NCBI GenBank assembly: GCA_021812385.1
Contig: JAKANO010000009.1
Coordinates: 1-64,000 of the forward strand
Source: Pseudomonadota bacterium
GTDB taxonomy: Bacteria > Pseudomonadota > Gammaproteobacteria > Burkholderiales > Thiobacteraceae
Direction of reading: 5' to 3'
Length of the DNA stretch: 64,000 bases
The notes under the pieces were generated by a model. That model saw only the letters and a list, made by a program, of their open reading frames with translations. It was not told where the DNA came from and searched no databases. The position numbers were made by a program, and so were the translations under genes. The stretch's first letter is position 1. Every line of letters starts with the position of its first letter. Shown here piece after piece: positions 17,760 to 27,066 of this stretch.

Positions 17760-18212
17760 ATGCGGACATTACGCTCCATTGCCATATTAATTATTGCAGT
17801 CGCAACTCTGGGTGGTTGTGCAACTACAACCCTAGAAAGAAAAGCATTCAGCTCTTACTCTGTTGGCCGAGAGGCGTCCGCCACAATCGGTGAAGCATTT
17901 TTAGTTGATCAAAAAGGCTCCGTTGAAAAGGTTAAGACATGGGTTGGTATCTTCAACTCGCCTGATGGTTGGAAAATTGAAGATCGCTACTCTCAGGATT
18001 TTGTCAGGAAGGAGCTTCTCTATTCCGGGAAATCCGGGAACACAATCGAAGTAAGTTATCGCGAATTCAGGGGTGGTTTTGCTGCACCTGCATTTTTCCA
18101 GAATCTAAAGTATGACCTCACTGAATCCAAAATAATAAGATTTCAGCGGTTTAGCATTGAAGTCATACAGGCAGACAATCAAACAATAAGATACAAAATA
18201 TTAGGAGACTGA
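17760..18212 (+). CDS. Hypothetical lipoprotein
   Basis: The N-terminus is a lipoprotein signal with lipobox LGGC at about residues 17-20, giving a mature protein of ~130 residues. The rest alternates predicted beta strands (VKTWVGIF, NTIEVSYREF, IRFQRFSIEVIQ) and has no domain I recognise. AGGGAC lies about 7 bases before the ATG. The gene is AT-rich compared with its surroundings, as is the HNH gene that follows, and both look acquired. Confidence 0.65.
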   Translation: MRTLRSIAILIIAVATLGGCATTTLERKAFSSYSVGREASATIGEAFLVDQKGSVEKVKTWVGIFNSPDGWKIEDRYSQDFVRKELLYSGKSGNTIEVSYREFRGGFAAPAFFQNLKYDLTESKIIRFQRFSIEVIQADNQTIRYKILGD

Positions 18213-18332
18213 ATGCTTCCTAATTCCGCAAATCTGACTTAAAGCTTCGCAGAAGCAGGACTGGGTAAAAGCGCGCCAATCTTCTAGTTTCACTCGTTAT
18301 CCATGAGCCGCACAAATATCCATGGGGGAACA

Positions 18333-19055
18333 ATGGCCTCAGTAGTCAATGCTGTAATTCGTGGTCTTGGAAAGCCATACGCAGATGGCACAGAGCCAAT
18401 TGAAATTCACGTTCTTCCGAACCATGCCCATGGCTTGCCATTTAGCTACGGTACGCGTGTCCCAGTGGCGCTTATTGTTAATGGCGAGACCTACCATGCA
18501 GGGCTTAGAGCCACCTTAGCCAACAAATATGTATGGATTTGTCCGAACGTAAAGACAAAGGACGGAAAATCAAAAAAACTCGCTCACATTGTTGCCGATG
18601 CAGGATTCAAAAAGAATGATCGTGCAATTTTGGAGGTCACTGAAACTGGCATAGTGCTGAAAACGGGCGTAGCCAGTACGCCTAATGGAGGTACCCATCT
18701 CCTCCCAGAGGAAGTAGAAACAGGTGGGGATTACGTTGAAGGTGCAACATTTGAGGTTCAAGTTGTACGATACGAAAGAGATCTCGGCGCAAGAAGTAAG
18801 TGTATTTCGCATCACGGAACCAGCTGTTCCGTATGTGGATTTGAATTCGCAAGAATATATGGTGCAATCGGCAGCGGATTCATCCATGTTCATCACCTTA
18901 TCCCACTATCGCAGATTAATTCCCAATACACCGTCGATCCAATCCGCGACTTGCGACCCGTTTGTCCTAATTGCCATGCCATGCTACATATGCGCAGCCC
19001 TCCATACTCCATCGAAGAGCTCCGTATGATCATGAAATCAAATGGCAAGCCATGA
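18333..19055 (+). CDS. HNH endonuclease with unknown N-terminal domain (restriction-type)
   Basis: The C-terminal ~100 residues form an HNH nuclease of the predicted-restriction type: CSVCGFEF, FIHVHHLIPLSQ, VDPIRDLRPVCPNCHAMLH and YSIEELR, with four zinc-binding Cys and the catalytic His. Residues ~1-125 form a beta-rich domain (VPVALIVNGETYHAGLRATL...KKNDRAILEV) that resembles a DNA-recognition barrel in outline, which I could not assign. The start at 18333 has GGGGGAA just upstream; an ATG at 18303 is possible. It may cut modified or foreign DNA. No methyltransferase is nearby. AT-rich composition suggests transfer. Confidence 0.78.
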   Translation: MASVVNAVIRGLGKPYADGTEPIEIHVLPNHAHGLPFSYGTRVPVALIVNGETYHAGLRATLANKYVWICPNVKTKDGKSKKLAHIVADAGFKKNDRAILEVTETGIVLKTGVASTPNGGTHLLPEEVETGGDYVEGATFEVQVVRYERDLGARSKCISHHGTSCSVCGFEFARIYGAIGSGFIHVHHLIPLSQINSQYTVDPIRDLRPVCPNCHAMLHMRSPPYSIEELRMIMKSNGKP

Positions 19056-19248
19056 TTAAGCGGTGCTACACAACAGCGCATAGCCTCTTACCTCGTCAGG
19101 GCTGCTTTCGAAAACTCTTATGCCTGATTTGGCTCGGTTACGTATACACGCTTTTCCCGATAGGCAGCATTGGTGCTTGAAAAAAGTGGTTTTTAATCGC
19201 TGCCTAAAGTCGAATCGCACTGTGCCATTGGTGCCAATTTCAATCCTG

Positions 19249-19827
19249 CTAGGGCGCTGTGCTGCCCGGTTCCACTTGCCATGTTCCAGCAACAATTTTC
19301 TCCAGCCAAAATAGTCCGATCACGGTTTTCACTTCGCAGATTTCGCCTGACTTCACCATGGCCAGCGCTTGCTCCAAGGGCAGGGTGAATATTTCGAGAA
19401 ACTCATCCGCGTCGCGCCGGTGGCCTTCGTACTCCAAGCCCTTGGCCAGGAAATAGGTCAGCTTTTCATCGGCGAAGCCGATGCAGGGATAAACGGTGGT
19501 GACATAGCTCCACTCGCGCGCCTTATAGCCGGTTTCTTCGAGCAGCTCGCGTTGCGCGCAAGCAAGTGTTTGCTCACCTGGATCGATCTTGCCTGCGGGG
19601 ACTTCGATGAAGTCTCGTCCCAGCGGGTAGCGGTGCTGGCGTTCCAAAATCAGCTCGCCCGAGTCGGTAATCGGCAGCACCACCACGGCGCCGGGGTGGC
19701 GAATGTATTCGCGGAAAGAGCTTTTGCCGTCCGGCAAGCGCACTTCGTCCCGATGCACATGCAACAGTTTTCCCTCGTAAACCTTGGTGGTGTTGATTTG
19801 CTGCTCATAAAGATCTTTGTTAGGCAT
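19249..19827 (-). CDS. nudF: ADP-ribose pyrophosphatase-type NUDIX hydrolase
   Basis: The Nudix box is complete: G-x5-E-x7-REUxEE-xGU, seen as GKIDPGEQ...RELLEETGY. The preceding EYIRHPGAVVVLP and QHRYPLGRDFIEVPAG fit the ADP-ribose diphosphatase group, which hydrolyses ADP-ribose to AMP and ribose 5-phosphate. Length of 192 residues is typical. The upstream region shared with the divergent 19962 gene holds an IscR-like operator. Confidence 0.9.
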   Translation of the reverse strand: MPNKDLYEQQINTTKVYEGKLLHVHRDEVRLPDGKSSFREYIRHPGAVVVLPITDSGELILERQHRYPLGRDFIEVPAGKIDPGEQTLACAQRELLEETGYKAREWSYVTTVYPCIGFADEKLTYFLAKGLEYEGHRRDADEFLEIFTLPLEQALAMVKSGEICEVKTVIGLFWLEKIVAGTWQVEPGSTAP

Positions 19828-19865
19828 ATTGATTTTCTTTGGGTGCGGTGCTATATTTGGTTTGT

Positions 19866-19882
19866 CCGACTAAATCAGTCAA
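19866..19882. promoter_or_regulatory. IscR-type (Rrf2) operator candidate
   Basis: CCGACTAAATCAGTCAA matches the reverse complement of the type 1 IscR site (TTGACTAAnTTAGTCGG) at about 15 of 17 positions. On the minus strand the TTGACT inside it could be the -35 box of the nudF promoter. It lies between nudF and the 19962 gene. Regulation by an Fe-S-sensing repressor is inference. Confidence 0.42.
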
Positions 19883-19961
19883 CAATTGCTAGTGCGCTGA
19901 TTCATCGGTTTTTTAAACGGATTAAATATTAGTAAATCGTAACATTCTAAAGGAGTTAATC

Positions 19962-20417
19962 ATGAGTAGCTTAATCAATGGTTTGAACAGTGATGGCATC
20001 GTGACCCTTAACCGCGTGATTCTCCGCCCGGAATATGCGGTGGAAGACTTGGAAGAGCGGGTTGCCGAGCTGTGCGAAAACGTCAAGACTTATCACTCCG
20101 ATACGGGGTTTGTGGGCGGGTTCGTGATGCTGAATAGCGGCGCGGTTTCCAACGAGGGTTCGACCGTGGGTCAAGCCGTCGAAAGCCCGCTGAAAGGCAA
20201 GGAAGCCCTCATCGTCACTTTCTGGAATAGCTTCGAGCAACACGAGGAATCGCATCGCTCGAAAACTTTCCAACCCTTGTTCAAGAAGGTACTGGAACTG
20301 TGCGAGAACGGCAACGAAGAAATTGCCTACGATATGTTGTGGTCGGGCAAAGCCTATACGAAGGAAGACGCCGAAGCCGCGCGCGCAGCGAAACAGAAAT
20401 ATGCGCAGGCAGCTTAA
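19962..20417 (+). CDS. Unknown cytoplasmic protein (151 aa)
   Basis: A soluble protein with no signal peptide. The pattern (RVILRPEYAVEDLEERVAEL, GFVGGFVMLNSG, EALIVTFWNSFEQHEESHRS) resembles a dimeric alpha-beta barrel of the antibiotic-biosynthesis-monooxygenase type, where the central strand and FW..FEQHEESH fit; the resemblance is weak. The ribosome site AAAGGAG before the ATG is very strong and the gene has its own terminator, so it is probably highly expressed. The upstream IscR-like site hints at iron-sulfur or oxidative-stress control. Confidence 0.6.
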   Translation: MSSLINGLNSDGIVTLNRVILRPEYAVEDLEERVAELCENVKTYHSDTGFVGGFVMLNSGAVSNEGSTVGQAVESPLKGKEALIVTFWNSFEQHEESHRSKTFQPLFKKVLELCENGNEEIAYDMLWSGKAYTKEDAEAARAAKQKYAQAA

Positions 20418-20436
20418 TTGCGTTAGTCATGAAAGC

Positions 20437-20466
20437 AAAACAGCCCCGGTTAAATGGGGCTGTTTT
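20437..20466. terminator. Bidirectional rho-independent terminator
   Basis: A perfect 11-bp stem (AAAACAGCCCC / GGGGCTGTTTT) with an 8-base loop lies between convergent genes and has A and T tracts on the two sides, so it can serve both. Confidence 0.88.
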
Positions 20467-20485
20467 GTTTGAAGCAAATGCGCAA

Positions 20486-20998
20486 TCAGGGAAAAGCCGG
20501 AATGGTCGCTTCCTGGCTGCCGCCGGTGGCCTCGGGATGGCGCTTGGCGAATAGTTCGCGGATTTCGGCAACGCGCATGGCCGGCACATCCACCATCAAC
20601 AAAATTTTGCCGGCTGCTATCTCGTGCTCGAATTCCCGCAGGCGCGAGTTCGGGATCGAGCTCGCGATCATGCTCGATACCCACATGCCGAAAACCGAAC
20701 CGAGTACGGCGGTAATCAGTACCGTAATCAATTGCATGGACATCCCGGTCGGCGGGAACAGCATGACGGCAATCCCGGCCATGACGCCGGCGACGCCGCC
20801 GACGACTAAGCCGGATTCCGCGCCATGCACGATATCGGAAGTCTGGAACAGGTTCGCTTGGTGTAGCCCATCCAAAGAGACATCCTCCTTGGCGTGAAAG
20901 TGCATGTGACGATCTTCGATGCGCGCGAGCAGTAAGTCATTGACGATTTGCTTCGCGCTCGCAAGATTGGGTAATACGAAATAAAGTCTGCGTTTCAT
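20486..20998 (-). CDS. DUF1269-family membrane protein
   Basis: An N-terminal soluble part (RRLYFVLPNLASAKQIVNDLLLARI) is followed by a glycine-rich double membrane segment (SGLVVGGVAGVMAGIAVMLF and LITVLITAVLGSVFGMWVSSM) and a soluble tail with FEHEIAAGKILLMVDVP. This layout is typical of DUF1269 proteins, small inner-membrane proteins of unknown function. The Gly-zipper hairpin recalls stress-related membrane proteins. The gene is monocistronic, convergent with 19962-20417. Confidence 0.75.
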   Translation of the reverse strand: MKRRLYFVLPNLASAKQIVNDLLLARIEDRHMHFHAKEDVSLDGLHQANLFQTSDIVHGAESGLVVGGVAGVMAGIAVMLFPPTGMSMQLITVLITAVLGSVFGMWVSSMIASSIPNSRLREFEHEIAAGKILLMVDVPAMRVAEIRELFAKRHPEATGGSQEATIPAFP

Positions 20999-21136
20999 TT
21001 GCCATCTCCTTATCGGTTAGGAAATTACTGAGCGATTGGTGCGGTTTGGCAAGCCTTGCCAAGACCATCCCGTATCTTATGTATAGTAATTTAGTAGGGT
21101 TTTGTCAAAACATGCGGGAAATAATTAACTTATTGA

Positions 21137-21142
21137 TATACT
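21137..21142 (+). promoter_or_regulatory. -10 box of the rnpB promoter
   Basis: TATACT lies 7 bases before the predicted first base of RNase P RNA (21150), the exact spacing expected. A matching -35 box is not obvious. Confidence 0.55.
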
Positions 21143-21149
21143 TGAAAAT

Positions 21150-21530
21150 GAAAGCTGGCTAGACAGTCGCTGGCAGTGCGGCTGGGAGTGTGGGTTTTGC
21201 CCCGTTCTCGGCGACCGCTAGAGGAAAGTCCGGGCTCCATAGAGCAGGGTGCCGGTTAACGACCGGGCGTCGCGAGGCGATGGAAAGTGGCACAGAAAAT
21301 ATACCGCCGAATTCCAGTAATGGGATGGTAAGGGTGAAATGGTGGGGTAAGAGCCCACCGCACTGGTGGCAACATTCAGTGGCAGGCTAAACCCCACCCG
21401 GAGCAAGACCAAATATGGGAACTATGGCGTGGCTCGCGCTGTTCCCGGGTAGGTTGCTTGAGCGCCGTGGCAACACGGCGCCTAGATAGATGACTGTCCA
21501 CGACAGAACCCGGCTTATCGGCCAGCTTTC
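21150..21530 (+). ncRNA. rnpB: RNase P RNA (class A)
   Basis: The RNA subunit of RNase P, which trims tRNA 5' leaders. The ends pair (GAAAGCTGGC at 21150 with GCCAGCTTTC at 21530, forming P1). Conserved cores are present: GAGGAAAGTCCGGGCTCC (CR-I), ACAGAAAATATACCGCC, GGTAAGGGTGAAATGGTGGGGTAAGAGCCCACC and the 3' AGATAGATGACTGTC plus ACAGAACCCGGCTTATCGGC. Length of ~381 bases is normal. The T-rich sequence after P1 is short, so the terminator is weak. Confidence 0.95.
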
Positions 21531-21616
21531 ATTCTTTTCCGTGCGCCATCCATTGGCCGCACCATGCGCTAAAAATATTCAAAATATTGCAGTACAAGCT
21601 GACTCGGCGTATCCAC

Positions 21617-21622
21617 TATAAT
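21617..21622 (+). promoter_or_regulatory. Consensus -10 box before the 21649 gene
   Basis: TATAAT matches the sigma-70 -10 consensus perfectly and would start transcription near 21629, 20 bases before the ATG. No convincing -35 box is seen 16-18 bases upstream. Confidence 0.4.
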
Positions 21623-21648
21623 CGCCGAAGCATGGGGGATGATCGAGC

Positions 21649-22125
21649 ATGACACATGGCGATGTTGGGGCAGGGCGGATGTTGCGGCGGGGTTGGATAC
21701 GCGCGCTGTTGTGCGCGGCGCTTTTGTCGCCGCCGGTTTGGGCGGGACAGAATACCGTGTCCGCGACAGGCGCACCCAGCGCGGCTCCCGAAGCGCCTGC
21801 TTCTATCCGCGAGCGGATGCGCGCGCTGAATACGCAATCCGGTGACTTGGTGCAGAAGGTGAAATCCGGCAAGGCCGATGCGTCGAGTTTCCGCATCCAG
21901 GTGGTGCTCTATCGCGAATCCTTGCGTGAAATGATGGTGGCTAATGAGCAGGCTGCGGTGGCGCAGCGCATCGCCCAGCCGGCATTGATGGAGATGGTGC
22001 GCATGGCGGCGCTGCTGCAGGCCGCAAGCAATTGCGAGACGGGGCGCTATCTGGCATGCCCGGCGGATTTGATGGAACGCTTGCTGCTACAGCAAGGCAC
22101 CGTAACTGCGATGCTGAAAAAATAA
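21649..22125 (+). CDS. Hypothetical secreted protein, helical
   Basis: A signal peptide (MLRRGWIRALLCAALLSPPVWA; a second ATG lies ten codons in) precedes a mature part of ~125 residues that is mainly helical (IRERMRALNTQSGDLVQKV..., VVLYRESLREMMVANEQAAV...). Two cysteines near the C-terminus (SNCETGRYLACPADL) may form a disulfide. No domain is recognised. It lies 25 bases before the permease gene and is likely co-transcribed, so it could be a periplasmic accessory protein. Confidence 0.6.
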   Translation: MTHGDVGAGRMLRRGWIRALLCAALLSPPVWAGQNTVSATGAPSAAPEAPASIRERMRALNTQSGDLVQKVKSGKADASSFRIQVVLYRESLREMMVANEQAAVAQRIAQPALMEMVRMAALLQAASNCETGRYLACPADLMERLLLQQGTVTAMLKK

Positions 22126-22150
22126 CACAATCCCAATAAGGAGCAGTGCG

Positions 22151-23281
22151 ATGGAGGCAGGGTGGATGCGTTTCTTGGGCGCGGTGTGGTCGATTACCGC
22201 TGAATCCGCGCCTTGGGTCTTGCTCAGTTTGCTGGCGGGCGGCTTGGTGCACGAATTTTTGCCGAGCAGCCAATTCCGCGCGGCGCTGAACCGGCGCGGC
22301 TTCACGGGCCTGTTGGGCGCGGTCGTGGTCGGTGCGCTGTTGCCGATTTGCAGCTGCGGCGTGGTGCCGCTTTCGGTCAGCCTGTATCGCTCCGGCGTGC
22401 GCATCGGCCCGGTGATGGCGTTCACTGCCGCCACACCGATCATCAATCCCGCTGCGGTGATTTTGTCCTTGGGCTTGCTGGGGCCGCAAATCACGGCGGC
22501 CTATGTGGCGCTGGGGTTGCTGTTGCCCTTGTTGCTCGGCGTGGTGAGCGAACGTTGGGGCGGGGTGGCGCAAGTATCCGCTACGGCGCCGCTCGATGCA
22601 CCCGTGGCAGCGCCGTCGCCATCCGCGCCTTGGATGCAACGTGTCAGGCGCGGCCTGGTTTGGGGTATTTTCGAGTTGGGGCCGTCCATCGGTTTTTATC
22701 TCGCCATCGGTATTCTCATCGGCGCGCTGACCACGGGACTCGCACCGTCGCATTGGATCAAGGACTATTTGGGCGGCGCTTCGTTTCTCTCTTTGCTCGC
22801 GGTGGCGGTGTTCGGCGCGAGCCTGTATGTGTGCGCGGTAGCGCATATTCCGCTGGTCGCTTCTTTGCTGGCGGCGGGCGCGGGGCCGGGTGCGGCGATT
22901 GTGTTCCTGGTCACCGGCACGGCGACCAATTTACCCGAGTTGATCACGCTCTATCACACGCTCGGTAAGCGCACGGTGGTGCTGTATAGTTTGACGTTGA
23001 TCGTCGCGTCGTTTGTCGCGGGGCTGTTGCTGAACGCGTGGTTGATGCCGGGCTTTACGCTGGCGTTGGACCCGATGCGCAGTTTGGACATGATGGCGCT
23101 CGGGGAAAAATTGCAGCCTTCCCTATCATCGGCTTTTGTCGTCGGGTCGGCTTGCTTGATTGCCGGGCTCGCGGTGTGGGGCGTTTATTTACGGATCAAG
23201 CAGCGGTTTTTTGCGCGCGCTCAGGGGAGCGCTGCTTGCGCCCCGGCTTGTTGCCAATGCGAGCAAGTGCCGCTTGAGTGA
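22151..23281 (+). CDS. Permease of the ArsP / SO_0444 family (DUF318)
   Basis: Eight or more membrane segments with the two family signatures: LPICSCGVVPLSVSLYRSG with a CxC pair in the first half, and the repeat-related ASLYVCAVAHIPLVASLLAAG in the second. ATPIINPAAVILSLGLLG and TGTATNLPEL are also typical. Relatives export metals (Cu/Zn) or organoarsenicals. The C-terminus ends in a cysteine cluster (CAPACCQCE), consistent with soft-metal handling. AAGGAG lies 7 bases before the ATG. The last 93 bases overlap, tail to tail, the gene on the other strand. Confidence 0.82.
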   Translation: MEAGWMRFLGAVWSITAESAPWVLLSLLAGGLVHEFLPSSQFRAALNRRGFTGLLGAVVVGALLPICSCGVVPLSVSLYRSGVRIGPVMAFTAATPIINPAAVILSLGLLGPQITAAYVALGLLLPLLLGVVSERWGGVAQVSATAPLDAPVAAPSPSAPWMQRVRRGLVWGIFELGPSIGFYLAIGILIGALTTGLAPSHWIKDYLGGASFLSLLAVAVFGASLYVCAVAHIPLVASLLAAGAGPGAAIVFLVTGTATNLPELITLYHTLGKRTVVLYSLTLIVASFVAGLLLNAWLMPGFTLALDPMRSLDMMALGEKLQPSLSSAFVVGSACLIAGLAVWGVYLRIKQRFFARAQGSAACAPACCQCEQVPLE

Positions 23282-24205
23282 GGCATCGAGGGTATCCGGC
23301 AGCAGGTCTTGCAGTGGGCCGAGCCGGGCTTGCAAGGCGGCGCGCTCTGCTGCGCTCAATTCGGTGACTTCCATTCCTGCCTTTTTTAACTGCTGCAGCG
23401 CATCCGCTTCGCGCTGTAGCGCTGCGTTTTGCTCCCAACGCGTGGTCTGCGTCAAACCCGCCTGAAGCCGTTTGCGCTCGGCAAGCGGGAGCCGCTGCCA
23501 TTGCGCGGCGGGCATCGCCACGATCCATGCTGCATAACGATGACGCGTCAGCGTGAGATTGAGATGCACGCGGTACAGGCTTTCGCGCCATAAGGTTTGC
23601 AGCGTTGCGGCGCGGCTGCGCACGAGACACTCTTGCGCCATTTGCGCCTGCGAATTCGGGCGCACGCTGCGCGGCCAGGCATCGAGCGCGCGCAGTGTTT
23701 TTTCTTCGATGGCGTCGGGCGCGAGTTGCGCGAATTCGATGCCGGCCAAATTCTCCGGGCGATTGTAGGCTTGGTTGCCGGACAGGCTTTGCATGCCTTC
23801 ATCCCAATAGCCGAGGATGCGCCAGCCGGCGCGCGCGGCTTCGTGCTGCAGGAGCGCGCCGAGTTCGCCGGCTTGGGTGCGGTGCACGGCCGCGAGATCC
23901 TCGAACAGAAATGGCAGTGCGAGCACATCGGCAGCGGGAACTGCTTGGGCGAATACGCGCAGCGGCACGATGGCGATGCCGGCGCGATCAAGGGGCGGCA
24001 GGGAATCCGCGGACGCGGCGGATTCCAGCGCCAAGGCCGCATTTTGGCCTTGCCATTTTTCCGCCGCGGCCCACGCCAAAGCCGTGCGCTCGGCGGCAAT
24101 GCTAACCTTGAGCGGCTGCGTGACAGGGCTAGCGAATACGGGGGAGAGAAGGCCGACAGCGCAGAGCAGAAAAAAACGGCTCAGCCACTGTCGGCGAGAG
24201 AACAT
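23189..24205 (-). CDS. Orphan TRAP-type (DctP-like) solute-binding protein
   Basis: A signal peptide (WLSRFFLLCAVGLLSPVFA) precedes a DctP-like fold: LPFLFEDLAAVHRTQAGELGALLQHEAARAGWRILGYWDEGMQSL, then YRVHLNLTLTRHRYAAWIVAMPAAQWQRLPLAER. DctP proteins deliver carboxylates to a DctQ/DctM carrier, but neither is nearby, and the family's usual carboxylate-binding Arg region is diverged. The role may not be transport. The 3' end overlaps the permease gene by 93 bases. It lies 11 bases after the beta-propeller gene and is probably in its operon. Confidence 0.7.
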   Translation of the reverse strand: MFSRRQWLSRFFLLCAVGLLSPVFASPVTQPLKVSIAAERTALAWAAAEKWQGQNAALALESAASADSLPPLDRAGIAIVPLRVFAQAVPAADVLALPFLFEDLAAVHRTQAGELGALLQHEAARAGWRILGYWDEGMQSLSGNQAYNRPENLAGIEFAQLAPDAIEEKTLRALDAWPRSVRPNSQAQMAQECLVRSRAATLQTLWRESLYRVHLNLTLTRHRYAAWIVAMPAAQWQRLPLAERKRLQAGLTQTTRWEQNAALQREADALQQLKKAGMEVTELSAAERAALQARLGPLQDLLPDTLDASLKRHLLALATSRGASSAPLSARKKPLLDP

Positions 24206-24215
24206 ACCGGGATGC

Positions 24216-25409
24216 TTAACGGACGATGACTCCGCGTGGAATCGGGTTGGTGCCGCTGAGGGCGACCGTCTGCACCAGTTGTTGCTGATGCGTATCGATC
24301 ACCGCGACCGCATTGGCGTTTGGGCAAGCCACGAAGAAATGATTGCCGTTGGTGGAAAAATCCCCGGCATAGGGCGTGCAATTGGTGGGCAAGGCAATGT
24401 TTTTCACGATCGCCAGCGAGCGCAGATCCAGCACGCTGATGACGCCGGGCACGCTCGGCGTGCCGGTGGTGATCAAGTAGGCATACTTGCCATCCGGGGA
24501 GAATTCATTGGTGGATGGCCGTACGCCCAGACCATCGGCCTGGGTGATGCGCTTGATCTCGCGCATGTGGTAAGGGTCGGAGACATCAATCACCGAATAG
24601 CCGCCTTGCCCTTCCAACACTTCGACCAGCGCGATCTTGCCGTTCGTGGTTAGCATGAAGGGACGCACGCGGGCAGACGGACTGGTTTGATCGAGCGGAT
24701 AGAGGCGCAACTGGGATGCGACCTGCTTGGTTGTGATGTCGACCGCGGTCACGGTTTCACCGCCGATATCCGGCTCGAACAGGAACTTGCCATTGGGGGT
24801 GATGCTCATGTCGCAGGGGCGCATTTTGCCGAGGGTTCTCGATCCCGCGCCGGCTTTGGCCGACAAGGGCACCGGAATGTGCGTGAGAATGGTGCCGAAA
24901 GTGGCGCTATGCGGGTCGGTGTCGATTTCCTGGATTTCGTCGATCTCGCGCGCGGAGTTCCACAGTGTTTTTCCGTTTGGGGTGATGCCGGAGAAATTTT
25001 CGCCGGCCGTCGGCAGGCCGGGCGTGACGCCGTAATAGGTATAGGCATTCACCGAAACTTGGTTTTCAGGCTCAAGCAACTCGGCGAGATTTTCGTCGTG
25101 CTCCATTTTAAAGCCGGAGATGTTGCCGGTGGGCAGGCCGATCCACCACCATTCCGAGTTGCCTTTATATTGGTTGGCCGGCCAATGCGGCTGCACCAAT
25201 GCGAGGTTGACCCGATCCACTTCTTTGAACGGCGCGGCCGCATTGTGCGGGTCGCGGCGCAGCAGCGTTACGCTGCCGTCATCGTTGGTGATCAGGATAC
25301 GGTCATTGCCGTGGCCTCTTTCATGCGATTCTTCGTCGGCCCAGGCAGCCAGGCTGGAAACACTCATCAAAGCCATGCTGGATAAAAGTGCGAAGGAACG
25401 GATATTCAT
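24216..25409 (-). CDS. Secreted beta-propeller (YVTN / YncE-like) protein
   Basis: A signal peptide (FALLSSMALMSVSSLAAWA) precedes a His- and Glu-rich linker (DEESHERGHGND) and then repeats of the cytochrome cd1/YncE type: FSGITPNGKTLW, SITPNGKFLFEPDI, VRPSTNEFSPDGKYAYLITT and FSTNGNHFFVACPNANAVAVID. These are blades of a seven-bladed propeller, placed in the periplasm. No haem or catalytic site is seen. The orphan DctP-like gene follows it. Binding or scaffold function is likely; the ligand is unknown. Confidence 0.78.
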   Translation of the reverse strand: MNIRSFALLSSMALMSVSSLAAWADEESHERGHGNDRILITNDDGSVTLLRRDPHNAAAPFKEVDRVNLALVQPHWPANQYKGNSEWWWIGLPTGNISGFKMEHDENLAELLEPENQVSVNAYTYYGVTPGLPTAGENFSGITPNGKTLWNSAREIDEIQEIDTDPHSATFGTILTHIPVPLSAKAGAGSRTLGKMRPCDMSITPNGKFLFEPDIGGETVTAVDITTKQVASQLRLYPLDQTSPSARVRPFMLTTNGKIALVEVLEGQGGYSVIDVSDPYHMREIKRITQADGLGVRPSTNEFSPDGKYAYLITTGTPSVPGVISVLDLRSLAIVKNIALPTNCTPYAGDFSTNGNHFFVACPNANAVAVIDTHQQQLVQTVALSGTNPIPRGVIVR

Positions 25410-25670
25410 GTTTCACTCCTCGATTTTGGTGGATTTATTTTTTTGATTAAGGGTTTATAAAACAAAACCTATGAAATTTCAAACAGCAATTTAGAAAGTT
25501 CTAATACTCTTGGTCTATTTGAGGTTTGGTACGTGAATGCTGCGCCGCGCTCACCATTCGCTGCAACGGCGATAGTACATAAGGCCTAAGAGTGAACATG
25601 TAGATGGATGTTGGATGCTATGATGAATAGTGCGTTTGATCCGGTGAATGTATCTACTTTGTTGGTTTAG

Positions 25671-26957
<1,287 letters not shown>

Positions 26958-27000
26958 GGCGAAAGCAATTCGATTTGGGATTGTCTACCGCATTTGATTT

Positions 27001-27029
27001 TTGACACTTCAAATGAATGCCTCTAGGAT
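27001..27029 (+). promoter_or_regulatory. Sigma-70 promoter for the PEP-CTERM gene
   Basis: TTGACA (27001-27006) and TAGGAT (27024-27029) are 17 bases apart, placing the start near 27036, about 30 bases before the ATG. Confidence 0.6.
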
Positions 27030-27066
27030 GCCGCTTTTAGGATAAATGCATAAGAGGCTTTTAATA

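Noticed and set aside
14438-19055. Possible CRISPR-linked TPR-CHAT (Craspase-like) defence locus
   Set aside because: No repeat array or Cas gene is present, and the CHAT protein carries a signal peptide.
19120-19314. 64-codon frame between HNH and nudF
   Set aside because: No ribosome site or domain and it overlaps the nudF end.
23597-24653. Several long plus-strand frames opposite the DctP-like and propeller genes
   Set aside because: They are shadows of two genes with signal peptides and recognisable folds.
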